Shown piece by piece: positions 16,829-24,793 of a stretch of DNA of 64,000 nucleotides. Both the position numbers and the translations under genes were made by a program. The number at the start of each line of letters is the position of its first letter. The first letter of the stretch is position 1. A model generated the notes under the pieces. That model was not told where the DNA came from. It worked only from the letters and a program-made list of their open reading frames with translations, and ran no database searches. The DNA is from Desulfosporosinus sp. HMP52 (GTDB taxonomy: Bacteria; Bacillota; Desulfitobacteriia; Desulfitobacteriales; Desulfitobacteriaceae): contig NZ_JMGA01000010.1 of NCBI RefSeq assembly GCF_000765145.1, forward strand, positions 1 through 64,000, written 5' to 3'.

Positions 16829-17114
16829 ATAGAGTTACACCTTCTTTCAAAATATTATCCATTATTTTAGGTTCAACGCCTTGATTAATTATTAGGGTAT
16901 CTATTTTTAACAGGGTGTTAAGCTCCTCAAGGTCACTGATCATATGCCCTCGGCTATTGTGCCCAAGCAATGGAAAAATCGCCAAGTCTATATCGCTTGT
17001 AGGCCTATGATCACCTCGGGCCCTCGAACCAAAAAGAACAATTCTTTCAATAGGGTAAAGTTGTCCGATTTCCCTAATACGCTGAACGATCCTTTCATCT
17101 AAATTATTAACCAC
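16800..17114 (-). CDS. MNT-type minimal nucleotidyltransferase
   Basis: A 104-residue minimal nucleotidyltransferase with the catalytic signature GSRARGDHRPTSDIDLAIF (GS, then DxD). In characterised pairs such enzymes AMPylate the Tyr of the HEPN partner and neutralise it. GTG start with GAGGAGGG about 8 bases upstream. Overlaps the HEPN gene downstream. No DNA-binding domain, so autoregulation is not evident. Confidence 0.88.
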   Translation of the reverse strand: MVNNLDERIVQRIREIGQLYPIERIVLFGSRARGDHRPTSDIDLAIFPLLGHNSRGHMISDLEELNTLLKIDTLIINQGVEPKIMDNILKEGVTLYERAGDKTP

Positions 17115-17343
17115 TTATGGCCCTCCTCTTTAAAGGTGTATATGTCCTAAACTTTAGACCAGCATTATTCGGTTACCTTGGATCAGCTAATTGTTAACCT
17201 ATTTTATCATGTACTATAAAGTCTATCTAGATGACGCCTTTCAAGACAGAATATTATATACCCTTAGCAAAACGCATCTTAATATGAATTTCAGTAACTC
17301 CTGACTTGCGTCCTAAATGAATCAGTATGAAGCAGAATGATCA

Positions 17344-17388
17344 GGGGACGGTCCCATTGACACATAATGTGTCAATAGGACCGTCCCC
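17344..17388. repeat. REP-like palindrome (GGGGACGGTCC...GGACCGTCCCC)
   Basis: 45 bases with arms GGGGACGGTCC.ATTGACACAT and ATGTGTCAAT.GGACCGTCCCC, one mismatch, almost no loop. I recall such GGGGACGGT...ACACAT palindromes as common in Clostridia, often near REP-associated (Y1) transposases; none lies nearby here. It may also serve as terminator for the regulator gene ending at 17397. Confidence 0.65.
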
Positions 17389-17396
17389 CTAACACG

Positions 17397-18092
17397 CTAG
17401 CGCTCGCTTCTTGAGCCTTCCAGGTGTTTTCTCATTAGACTTCTGGCTTGATCCTCGTCATGCCCGGCAATGGCTTCATAAATAGAGATATGCTCTTGAA
17501 TTGTATAGAGTCCCTCTATATCATGACTAAACCGCAGAGGGCCAGCCTTCTTGATAAGCTCTAGGATATGAACAACAAAGGTCTGGAGCAGTCGATTCAT
17601 CATAGAGTTCTGGGAAGCTTGGGCCACCAGATAGTGAAAGCGCATATCCGCTTTAACATAAGCGTCCAGATCTTTTAAGGAAGTCTGCATTTCCTTAAGG
17701 ATATTTGAAATCCGCCCTAAGTCTGCTTCAGAGGCTCGGGCCGCTGCTAAGCCCGCACATTCCACTTCCAGGGTAATTCGGGTTTCCCAAAGTTCATCAA
17801 TTTGGGTCTGCTCGGCGGAGAGGGCTAAAGCCAAAGGACTAATAACCTCACTTAATTGAGGATTACGGATGAAAGTGCCTTCCCCCGGCTTAATCTCCAC
17901 CCAGCCTAAGAACTCCATGGTTCTTAAGGCTTCACGCAAGGTCGTCCGGCTAACCCCCAGCTCAACAGCCATTTCCCTCTCACCCATCAGTCGATCCCCG
18001 GGCCGCAGCTTACCATCGATAATCATATTATTGATTTGCTTTAAAACCTCTTGATAGGTGCGCTGAGGTTTAATAATCTTCTCAAACTGCAT
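17397..18092 (-). CDS. GntR/FadR-family (FCD) transcriptional regulator
   Basis: A 231-residue regulator, probably of the LutR/LldR kind. An N-terminal winged helix covers about 8-75 (GKLRPGDRLMGEREMAVELG, VSRTTLREALRTMEFLGWV). An FCD ligand domain follows with conserved metal or ligand residues (ELWETRITLEVECAGLAA, DMRFHYLVAQAS, and the final EHISIYEAIAGHDEDQA). ATG at 18092 is chosen over 18176 because AGGGGAGGT lies 4-5 bases upstream. It is the last gene after two LUD proteins, so it likely senses the hydroxy acid they consume. A TGGTCGGACC palindrome upstream of the LUD genes is a possible target. Confidence 0.88.
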   Translation of the reverse strand: MQFEKIIKPQRTYQEVLKQINNMIIDGKLRPGDRLMGEREMAVELGVSRTTLREALRTMEFLGWVEIKPGEGTFIRNPQLSEVISPLALALSAEQTQIDELWETRITLEVECAGLAAARASEADLGRISNILKEMQTSLKDLDAYVKADMRFHYLVAQASQNSMMNRLLQTFVVHILELIKKAGPLRFSHDIEGLYTIQEHISIYEAIAGHDEDQARSLMRKHLEGSRSER

Positions 18093-18123
18093 GGAAACCT
18101 CCCCTAGTGACCCTTTAAACCCG

Positions 18124-19191
18124 TTAAACCTTGATACCCGCAGGACAGCTATTATTGCACAACGAGCAATCTCCACAATCCTCAGTTTCAGATTTAGTGT
18201 TAGCTTTAGTTTCAGTACTGCCGCCTAGGCTTGAACTAGGATCCAGCGGTTTACCTTCCTTCATAAACGCCGCCAGGACTTCTGCCCTTTTCCCGGTATA
18301 ATAATAACCCTTCTCTAACCCAGCGACGAGATAGTGGGGACAATCCACGAGACATCCTCCGCAGTGCAAGCATTTGAGGGCATCCAACTGCTTACTTTTC
18401 GACGCTTCAAGTCGCCCATTATCCAGTAAAATGACATAGACTTCTTTAGGCCCGTGCATCCCTTGAACCATTCTAAACTCGATATCCGCCGTTCTGCTGG
18501 GACCGCTGATAAAGGATATATACTTCAGAATATCTTTTCCCATCCCATAAACACTGATCCCCCGACAAACTGCCAAAGCATCTTCCAGGGAAGGGACAAT
18601 CTTATCCATTCCCGCTACCACAATATGATTATAGGGGAGATTCGAGGTGAAGCGCACATTTCCTTCACTTTCTAAGAGGGCTATGGTGCCATTTTGTTCC
18701 ACAATGGCTTCAGCACCGGTAATTCCAAACTGGAGATGGGCAGCCTTCTCCTTAATCTCTTCTTTAGTCCGTGCTACCCATTCTTTATCCGTAATCGGCG
18801 TATTGATACTGGCAATCCAAGGGTGAAGGTCGGTCTGGGTCCCGGCAGCTCTCTCCCCCAGGTCAGTCTCCAAAACCTCAACACTCTTCGACTTTAAATA
18901 ATCTCGTAAACGAATTTCACTGAAAACAGGGTTTTTACTCATAGCCACATTCTGATTACCCGCCAGGATTTTCAGAATCTGCTCCTGAGCTTCTGCCGCG
19001 TTCTTAGCAATCATCACATGGCAACCCTTACCTTTGAGTGAAGAGATTGCCAAATCCACATGTTCCTTAAGGTTATTCGCTACCCCACTTTTGATGTCCT
19101 GCACCTGGCCTGCCAATTTTGGATATTCCAGGAGCAGGGTGTCTCGACGGGAACGAATTTTCGTTAAGATTGTTTGGGCTTTAGTACTCAT
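18124..19191 (-). CDS. LUD-domain iron-sulfur protein (lactate utilisation type)
   Basis: A 355-residue protein with a LUD domain (about 60-260: VAMSKNPVFSEIRLRDYLKS, GITGAEAIVEQNGTIALLES). Two [4Fe-4S] motifs follow at the C-terminus, CLHCGGCLVDCPHYL and CGDCSLCNNSCPAG. LutC itself has no iron-sulfur motif, so this resembles a LutB lacking the cysteine-rich CCG part. The start is ATG at 19191, 9 bases after GGAGGAG. ATG 19200 abuts that site. The start region overlaps the stop of the upstream LUD gene, so the two are coupled. Likely subunit of a lactate (hydroxy acid) oxidising complex feeding electrons to the membrane. Confidence 0.85.
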   Translation of the reverse strand: MSTKAQTILTKIRSRRDTLLLEYPKLAGQVQDIKSGVANNLKEHVDLAISSLKGKGCHVMIAKNAAEAQEQILKILAGNQNVAMSKNPVFSEIRLRDYLKSKSVEVLETDLGERAAGTQTDLHPWIASINTPITDKEWVARTKEEIKEKAAHLQFGITGAEAIVEQNGTIALLESEGNVRFTSNLPYNHIVVAGMDKIVPSLEDALAVCRGISVYGMGKDILKYISFISGPSRTADIEFRMVQGMHGPKEVYVILLDNGRLEASKSKQLDALKCLHCGGCLVDCPHYLVAGLEKGYYYTGKRAEVLAAFMKEGKPLDPSSSLGGSTETKANTKSETEDCGDCSLCNNSCPAGIKV

Positions 19192-19196
19192 TTTGC

Positions 19197-21359
19197 TCAT
19201 CTCCTCCCATAGGCTCGGCTTAGAATTTGAACCACATGAGAAACTTTTTGCTTCATGTCGTGCTGAGCCACCCCATCTCGGAAATGAACCATACAGCCCG
19301 GACAACTGGTCGCCAGGGTAGTGGCCTGAGTGTCTGTGACATTCTTTAGTTTGCCTTCATTAATCCGCTGGGAGAGTTCATAGAAGCTTAAGCTAAAGGA
19401 ACCGCCAAACCCACAACAGGCATCCGCATCCTGCATTTCTACGTATTTCAGGCCGGGAATCTTCTGGAGAATTTCCCTGGGTTCTTTTTTCACACCCATA
19501 CTGCGGGCCAAATGACAAGGATCATGATAGGTCACAGTTTCCGTGACTTTTTGTTTCGGCAGCTTCAATTTAATATCCTTACTTAGGAATTCATTAATAT
19601 CTTTAGCCTTCTCGGCGAGTTTTTTAATCTTTTCCTGCAGTTCAGGGGAAGCATCGGCAAACAGCTTAGGGTACTCTTCTTTGAAGGCTACAGCACAACT
19701 GGGACAGACAAAGACTAGGGCGTCCATCTCCAAGCCACTATAATTTTCAATATTTTTCAGAGCCATAGATTTGGCATGTTCTAGATCCCCGCTGACAATA
19801 CTGGGAATTCCACAACACACATCCTCTTTAGCCAGCTTCACCTCAACCCGGTTTTCTCCCAAAACGTGGAGCAGGGCTTCACCCAGGTCAGTCTCCGTAT
19901 AGTTTACAACACACCCCGGGTAGAAACCGACTTTCTTCACCGGCTTAGCCACTGATTTAGGCTGAGCAATCTCGGCAAAGGATTTACCGGAGAACTTGGG
20001 AATCACCCGCTCTTGGGGCAGCCCGAAGGAATTGAAGGTCAAGCGGGAGGTAGTCCCCTTCTCCGAATCTTTCAAGGCCAATTTTCCAAAGGTTGTCGCC
20101 AATTTACTGACCATAGGCAAAGTCTTCGGTTTAGTTAACATGGAGAAGACCAAGTCCTTCTTCCAGCCAACCCCTTTCTTAGCCACCGCATTTTGACGAA
20201 GCTTCCAGAGCATTTCCGGGGTGGCCATCTGGACTGGGCAGGCAGTATGACATTTTTGACAACCGATACAGAGGGATAATCCATTTTCTTCAGATTTCCC
20301 TAAGTCACCGTGAAAAGCGGCAAAGACCAGGCCCCGTCCGCCCAGATACTTATACCCGTACTTGCCGCCCACTTCCTGATAAACAGGACAAAAGTTCAAG
20401 CAGCTGCCGCAATTAATGCAATAAAGGGATTCCTTAAACCCTACCTTAATAGCGTCCTGACGGCCATTTTTCAATAAAACGATATGCACTTCCCTGGGAC
20501 CCTGCCCCTGGGAAAACTCCTCCAGATCAGGATCCAAGGATTCACTGACTCCCGAGATCACGGAAACATAGGTGCCAATGTCCTGACCCACGCCATAAAC
20601 TGCAGCGGCTCGGACAACTTGCAGAGCATCTTCCAGGGTCGGGACGATTTTCTCCACCCCGGCGATGACAATGTGCACTTTAGGCATCATGGAAACCGCC
20701 CGAATATTTCCCTCATTCTCAGTGACGAAGACACTTCCCGTGTCAGCTGAAATTGCATTGGCCCCGGAGATCCCCACATCCGCTTTGACCAGAAAATCCC
20801 GCAGGCCTTTGCGGGCGGAAACCACCAGGGCCTCAGGAGTACATTCCAACTCTTTGCCCTCTTCTTCAGAAAAGAGCTTGGTAATTTTCTCGATGGGGAT
20901 ATGAATAGCCGGAGCGAGAGAGTGACTTGCTTCACTTTTGGCCAGTTGGTTAATTCTGTCTCCCAGATCCGTCTCCACGACAGTTACCCCCAGGTCCTCC
21001 AGGTAATGGGAAATATTGATTTCCTTCCCGGCATTGGACTTGGACTTAACCACCAAACCCTCGTTAGGAATCAAACCGGCGATATACCTCTGGGCATCCT
21101 CGGAAGTTTCCGCCAGATAGACCTTACACCCTTTAGCTTCTAAGGACTGTTTAGCTTTAGCGATGACTTCATCTAGGTGATCAATACTGTATTCCTTAAT
21201 CCGGCGCAAACGATTGGAAAGCTCAGGATAATTAGGAACCATTTTTAACATAGCCGGACGAATGGCATCAAAAGCCCGAAATCTCCCTTTGCGGGACTCC
21301 ATGTCCCGGAGTCCTTCGGTAACCTTGGTTTTTACAATTTTATGGGTTTGATCTCCCAC
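19197..21359 (-). CDS. LutB-LutA type fusion: LUD, ferredoxin and CCG domains
   Basis: A 720-residue iron-sulfur protein. The LUD domain covers about 60-290 (GISGANAISADTGSVFVTEN). Two [4Fe-4S] motifs follow, CINCGSCLNFCPVYQEVGG and CIGCQKCHTACPVQMATPE. Two CCG cysteine-rich domains come last (GFYPGCVVNYTE...DVCCGIPS and YHDPCHLARSMG...ADACCGFGGS). This joins what are LutB and LutA (LldF/LldE) in Bacillus. Expected role: cytoplasmic oxidation of lactate to pyruvate with the following LUD protein. First of the lut-type genes, 117 bases after livF, with a hairpin and a GntR-type palindrome between. The start near 21359 is a weak GTG- or ATG-class choice. Confidence 0.88.
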   Translation of the reverse strand: MGDQTHKIVKTKVTEGLRDMESRKGRFRAFDAIRPAMLKMVPNYPELSNRLRRIKEYSIDHLDEVIAKAKQSLEAKGCKVYLAETSEDAQRYIAGLIPNEGLVVKSKSNAGKEINISHYLEDLGVTVVETDLGDRINQLAKSEASHSLAPAIHIPIEKITKLFSEEEGKELECTPEALVVSARKGLRDFLVKADVGISGANAISADTGSVFVTENEGNIRAVSMMPKVHIVIAGVEKIVPTLEDALQVVRAAAVYGVGQDIGTYVSVISGVSESLDPDLEEFSQGQGPREVHIVLLKNGRQDAIKVGFKESLYCINCGSCLNFCPVYQEVGGKYGYKYLGGRGLVFAAFHGDLGKSEENGLSLCIGCQKCHTACPVQMATPEMLWKLRQNAVAKKGVGWKKDLVFSMLTKPKTLPMVSKLATTFGKLALKDSEKGTTSRLTFNSFGLPQERVIPKFSGKSFAEIAQPKSVAKPVKKVGFYPGCVVNYTETDLGEALLHVLGENRVEVKLAKEDVCCGIPSIVSGDLEHAKSMALKNIENYSGLEMDALVFVCPSCAVAFKEEYPKLFADASPELQEKIKKLAEKAKDINEFLSKDIKLKLPKQKVTETVTYHDPCHLARSMGVKKEPREILQKIPGLKYVEMQDADACCGFGGSFSLSFYELSQRINEGKLKNVTDTQATTLATSCPGCMVHFRDGVAQHDMKQKVSHVVQILSRAYGRR

Positions 21360-21386
21360 TGGTATACATCTCCCTCTACGGTTTAC

Positions 21387-21396
21387 TGGTCGGACC
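21387..21396. promoter_or_regulatory. Candidate GntR/FadR-type operator TGGTCGGACC
   Basis: GGTC-G-GACC inverted repeat, 28 bases before the LutB-LutA fusion start. FCD-type GntR regulators commonly bind TGGTC/GACCA-like palindromes, and such a regulator is encoded three genes downstream. No second copy was seen in the module. Confidence 0.4.
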
Positions 21397-21432
21397 GATA
21401 AGCTTAAGTGAATAACCCTCCCCAGAGAATAA

Positions 21433-21466
21433 CCCCCTCTCCTCGCAATAAAAGAGGGGCTTTTTT
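21433..21466 (+). terminator. Hairpin with T-tract on the plus strand, inside a minus-strand gene cluster
   Basis: CCCCTCT and AGAGGGG pair around about 12 bases and are followed by CTTTTTTG on the plus strand. All flanking genes run on the minus strand. It may stop antisense transcription or act as a weak barrier between livF and the LUD genes. Confidence 0.5.
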
Positions 21467-21475
21467 GATCTAAGT

Positions 21476-22192
21476 TTAAGCTCCTGCCTTGGCCCCGCCC
21501 AAATAAGCTTCCATAACCCGTGGATTCTTGGCAACCTCATCTGCTTTACCATGGAGCACAATTTTTCCCGTTTCTAAAACATAGGCATAGTTGGCAATCT
21601 TTAAGGCTTGACGAACGTTCTGCTCAACGAGAAGGATGGTGGTTCCTTCCTGATTAATCTCCCGAATGACATTAAAGATATCTGCCACAACCAGAGGAGC
21701 CAGGCCCATAGAAGGTTCATCCAGCAAGAGAAGCTTAGGTCTGGCCATGAGAGCCCGGCCGATGGCCAGCATTTGCTGTTGCCCTCCGGAAAGAGTTCCT
21801 CCCAACTGTTGTTTCCGTTCCTCCAGAATGGGAAAACGCTTAAAGACCTTCTCAAAATCCTTCTGAACCTCTTTATCTTTCCTCTGATAGGCTCCCATTT
21901 CTAAATTTTCGAGAACCGTCATCCCAGCTAATATATTGCGCCCTTCGGGGACTAAGGACATTCCCAAATTGACAATTTTATGAGGAGCCAAACCTCGAAT
22001 CTCCTGACCCAAAAACTTAATCTGACCGGCCTGAGGCTTGAGAAGCCCAACCAGAGATTTCATCGTGGTTGTCTTCCCGGCCCCATTGGCTCCGATCAAG
22101 GAAACAATCGAACCTTCAGGAACATCAATATCGATTCCTTTGATGGCTTGAATACTACCATAACTTGTGGACAAACCGCTAATATTCAGCAT
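21476..22192 (-). CDS. livF: Branched-chain amino acid type ABC transporter ATPase LivF
   Basis: ATP-binding subunit of 238 residues. Walker A GANGAGKTT, signature LSGGQQQMLAIGRAL, Walker B LLLLDEPSMGLAP, H-loop region replaced by the LivF-typical LVEQNVRQAL. Starts 4 bases after the livG stop and is the last gene of livKHMGF. The transporter imports branched-chain amino acids in model bacteria. Here the downstream LUD genes suggest it may carry another small acid. Confidence 0.93.
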   Translation of the reverse strand: MLNISGLSTSYGSIQAIKGIDIDVPEGSIVSLIGANGAGKTTTMKSLVGLLKPQAGQIKFLGQEIRGLAPHKIVNLGMSLVPEGRNILAGMTVLENLEMGAYQRKDKEVQKDFEKVFKRFPILEERKQQLGGTLSGGQQQMLAIGRALMARPKLLLLDEPSMGLAPLVVADIFNVIREINQEGTTILLVEQNVRQALKIANYAYVLETGKIVLHGKADEVAKNPRVMEAYLGGAKAGA

Positions 22193-22195
22193 CTC

Positions 22196-22957
22196 TTAGT
22201 CCTCCTCCCGGCCCAAATAGGCTTCAATGACCAATGGGTTCTGCTGAATCTCTGCCGGTGTGCCTTCAGCAATCTTTTGTCCAAAATTGATCACCATCAG
22301 ACGATCACAAACGTTCATCACCAGGTTCATATCGTGTTCAATCAGGATCACCGTCTTGCCCATGGTTTGGATTTTCTTAATTAGATGACGCAAGTCTTCC
22401 GTTTCACTCTCATTCATCCCCGCCGCCGGCTCATCAAGAAGAATTAGCTCCGGTTCAGTGGCCAGTGCCCTGGCAATCTCCAACCGACGCTGCTGTCCAT
22501 AAGGCAAGGAGCTGGCAGGAGAATCAATGTCCTCCTCAATTCCCACTAACTTCAGGAGTTCTTGGGCCCGTTCCCTGGTCTTCTTCTCTTCTTTGCGTTG
22601 GGCAGGAGTGTGCCATAACCCTCTCCAAACCCCGGACTTGGTTCGACAATGAGCCCCGACCATGACATTTTCCAAAGGACTCAAATGACCAAAAAGACGG
22701 ATATTCTGAAAGGTTCGAGCTAAGCCCAGTTCAGTAACCTTATAAGGGCGCATGCCCAAGATGTTTTTCTCTTTATAAGTGATACTTCCCTCAGTAGGAG
22801 GGAAAATCCCGGTGATCAGGTTAAAGAGGGTGGTCTTACCTGCTCCATTGGGGCCGATAATTCCAACGATTTCTCCCTCATTGACTTTAAAGCTGACATT
22901 ACTTAAGGCAGCCAAGCCGCCAAAGCTTTTACTCACTTGGTCAAGGACTAATTTCAT
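22196..22957 (-). CDS. livG: Branched-chain amino acid type ABC transporter ATPase LivG
   Basis: ATP-binding subunit of 253 residues. Walker A GPNGAGKTT, LivG-type insert RPYKVTELGLARTFQNIRLF, signature LPYGQQRRLEIARAL, Walker B LILLDEPAAGMNESE and switch ILIEHDMNLVM. It overlaps the end of livM by four bases (ATGA type), so translation is coupled. It pairs with LivF under the LivHM permease. Confidence 0.93.
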   Translation of the reverse strand: MKLVLDQVSKSFGGLAALSNVSFKVNEGEIVGIIGPNGAGKTTLFNLITGIFPPTEGSITYKEKNILGMRPYKVTELGLARTFQNIRLFGHLSPLENVMVGAHCRTKSGVWRGLWHTPAQRKEEKKTRERAQELLKLVGIEEDIDSPASSLPYGQQRRLEIARALATEPELILLDEPAAGMNESETEDLRHLIKKIQTMGKTVILIEHDMNLVMNVCDRLMVINFGQKIAEGTPAEIQQNPLVIEAYLGREED

Positions 22958-23895
22958 TGCTTACTCCCCCTTCCAAGCTTACCCTTCCAATAACGAACCG
23001 TCTCCTCACTGATCAGACCCTGAGGCCGAAAGGCCATCATCGTTACTAAAAGAGCTCCATAAATCATCAGCCGATAATTGGATGCGGAACGCAATACTTC
23101 AGGGAGCAAGGTTAGGATTAAGGCTCCAACGATAGGGCCAATAACCAGGTCACTCCCGCCCAAGACGGCGTAAAGCAGAATTTCAACCGTACGGTGGTAA
23201 GCAAAGTCTTTAGGCCCGATGAAAAAGGTCAGATGAGCAGATAATCCACCGGCAATCCCGGCGATCAGGGCTCCTAAGGCAAAGGCCAGCAGCTTGTAGT
23301 AGGTGGTATTAATCCCCATGGCTTCCGCCGCCGACTCATCGGCTTTAATAGCAGCAAAAGCCCGACCGACTCTGGAACGATTAAGTCTGATACAGAAGAA
23401 AATCAGAAAAGCCAGAACCAGGAGTAAAATAACCAGAACCAGCAAGGTACTTACTTGCTGGGCGGAAAATCCTCCGAACTTGGACAGACCGAAAGACGAC
23501 AGGATTTTACCGATCTTTGTCCCCAGTGTTGGGATTCCGGAGATCCCTAAGGCTCCATTGGTTATTTTCAAATTTAAGACAATAACCCGGACAACCTCGC
23601 CAAAGCCCAAGGTGGCAATGGCCAGATAAATCCCCGTCAGCCGCAAAGCGGGAAAACCAATAATTATCGAAATGAAACTGGCGGCAAGGCCACCCAGTGG
23701 AATAGCCAAATAAACGGGCAGCCCGGCTTTAACAGTCAAAATAGCACATGTATATGCTCCAATACTCATAAAACCGGCATTACCCAAAGACAACTGGCCG
23801 GTGGATAAAGTCAAATAAATGCTTACGCCTAAAATTGCATTGACCATCACAAAAACAGCAATTTGCAAATAATATTGATTTAGTAAAATAGCCAT
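22954..23895 (-). CDS. livM: Branched-chain amino acid type ABC permease LivM
   Basis: Inner-membrane permease of 313 residues with 8-10 hydrophobic helices. LivM motifs are GQLSLGNAGFMSIGAYTCA near the N-terminus and AIKADESAAEAMGINTTYYKLLAF in the coupling loop that meets the ATPase. GGSDLVIGPIVGA lies near the C-terminus. Directly abuts livH with no gap. Basic cytoplasmic tail. Confidence 0.92.
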   Translation of the reverse strand: MAILLNQYYLQIAVFVMVNAILGVSIYLTLSTGQLSLGNAGFMSIGAYTCAILTVKAGLPVYLAIPLGGLAASFISIIIGFPALRLTGIYLAIATLGFGEVVRVIVLNLKITNGALGISGIPTLGTKIGKILSSFGLSKFGGFSAQQVSTLLVLVILLLVLAFLIFFCIRLNRSRVGRAFAAIKADESAAEAMGINTTYYKLLAFALGALIAGIAGGLSAHLTFFIGPKDFAYHRTVEILLYAVLGGSDLVIGPIVGALILTLLPEVLRSASNYRLMIYGALLVTMMAFRPQGLISEETVRYWKGKLGRGSKQ

Positions 23896-24774
23896 CTAAA
23901 AACGTCCCCCTTGTCGTTTGCCAAAAAGTCCTTGAGGACGAATAAACAGAATGAGAATAATCATGCCGAAAGCCACTGCATCTCGATAGGAAGATGCACC
24001 GTAAGCCACGGTGAAAACTTCCGCGATGCCCAAAATCAGACCTCCGAGCATGGCGCCGGTGATATTACCCATACCACCCAGGATCAGAACCGCCAGACCT
24101 TTCAGTCCCATGGATAAGCCCATGGTGGGTTCCACCGCATTAAAGGATAGTCCTACCAATACCCCCGCAACCCCTCCTAAGCCTGAAGCCAGGGCAACGG
24201 TTAAAAAGATAATCCGGTTAGTGTTGATACCCAGCAGATTGGCTGTCTCAATATTCTCTGCGGTGGTTCGAATAGCTTTGCCCACCCGAGTTTTGGCCAG
24301 CCAGAAACGGAGAATAAACATCAAACCAAAGGATATGCCCAGAATAATAATTTGCACCAGAGTAATTCGGATGGGGCCCAGCTCAAATTGAACTGCAGCT
24401 AATTCCGTAGGAAAGGCCTGGGATTGAGGCCCAAAGAGATTCAAGGCCAGACTTTCCAGAAAGATTGATACCCCAATGGTACTAATCAAAGGTGCCAGGT
24501 GGGAAACAGCCCTGCGTCTCAAAGGACGCAAGGCCAGCATTTCCATTAAACAACCCAGCAACGCACTGGCCAACATAGCTCCCGCCATGGCCACAAAAAT
24601 ATTAACTTTTAGATAAGTCACCAGGTACAACCCGACGAAAGCCCCGATCATAAATATTTCTCCATGAGCCATATTGATGATGTTCAGAACTCCCATAATC
24701 AGGGTATATCCTAAAGCGACCAGTGAGTAGGTACTACCCAGAGTTAAGCCATTGACCAATTGTTGCCAGAACAA
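23896..24774 (-). CDS. livH: Branched-chain amino acid type ABC permease LivH
   Basis: Permease subunit of 292 residues with eight or so helices. Family motifs are LTLGSTYSLVALGYTLIMGV-LNIINMAHGEIFMIGA, the coupling-loop segment GKAIRTTAENIETANLLGIN and LGGMGNITGAMLGGLILG. Twenty bases after livK. Complete; the ATG is preceded by TGGGAGTGAAGG. Confidence 0.92.
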   Translation of the reverse strand: MFWQQLVNGLTLGSTYSLVALGYTLIMGVLNIINMAHGEIFMIGAFVGLYLVTYLKVNIFVAMAGAMLASALLGCLMEMLALRPLRRRAVSHLAPLISTIGVSIFLESLALNLFGPQSQAFPTELAAVQFELGPIRITLVQIIILGISFGLMFILRFWLAKTRVGKAIRTTAENIETANLLGINTNRIIFLTVALASGLGGVAGVLVGLSFNAVEPTMGLSMGLKGLAVLILGGMGNITGAMLGGLILGIAEVFTVAYGASSYRDAVAFGMIILILFIRPQGLFGKRQGGRF

Positions 24775-24793
24775 AAACCTTCACTCCCAATAA

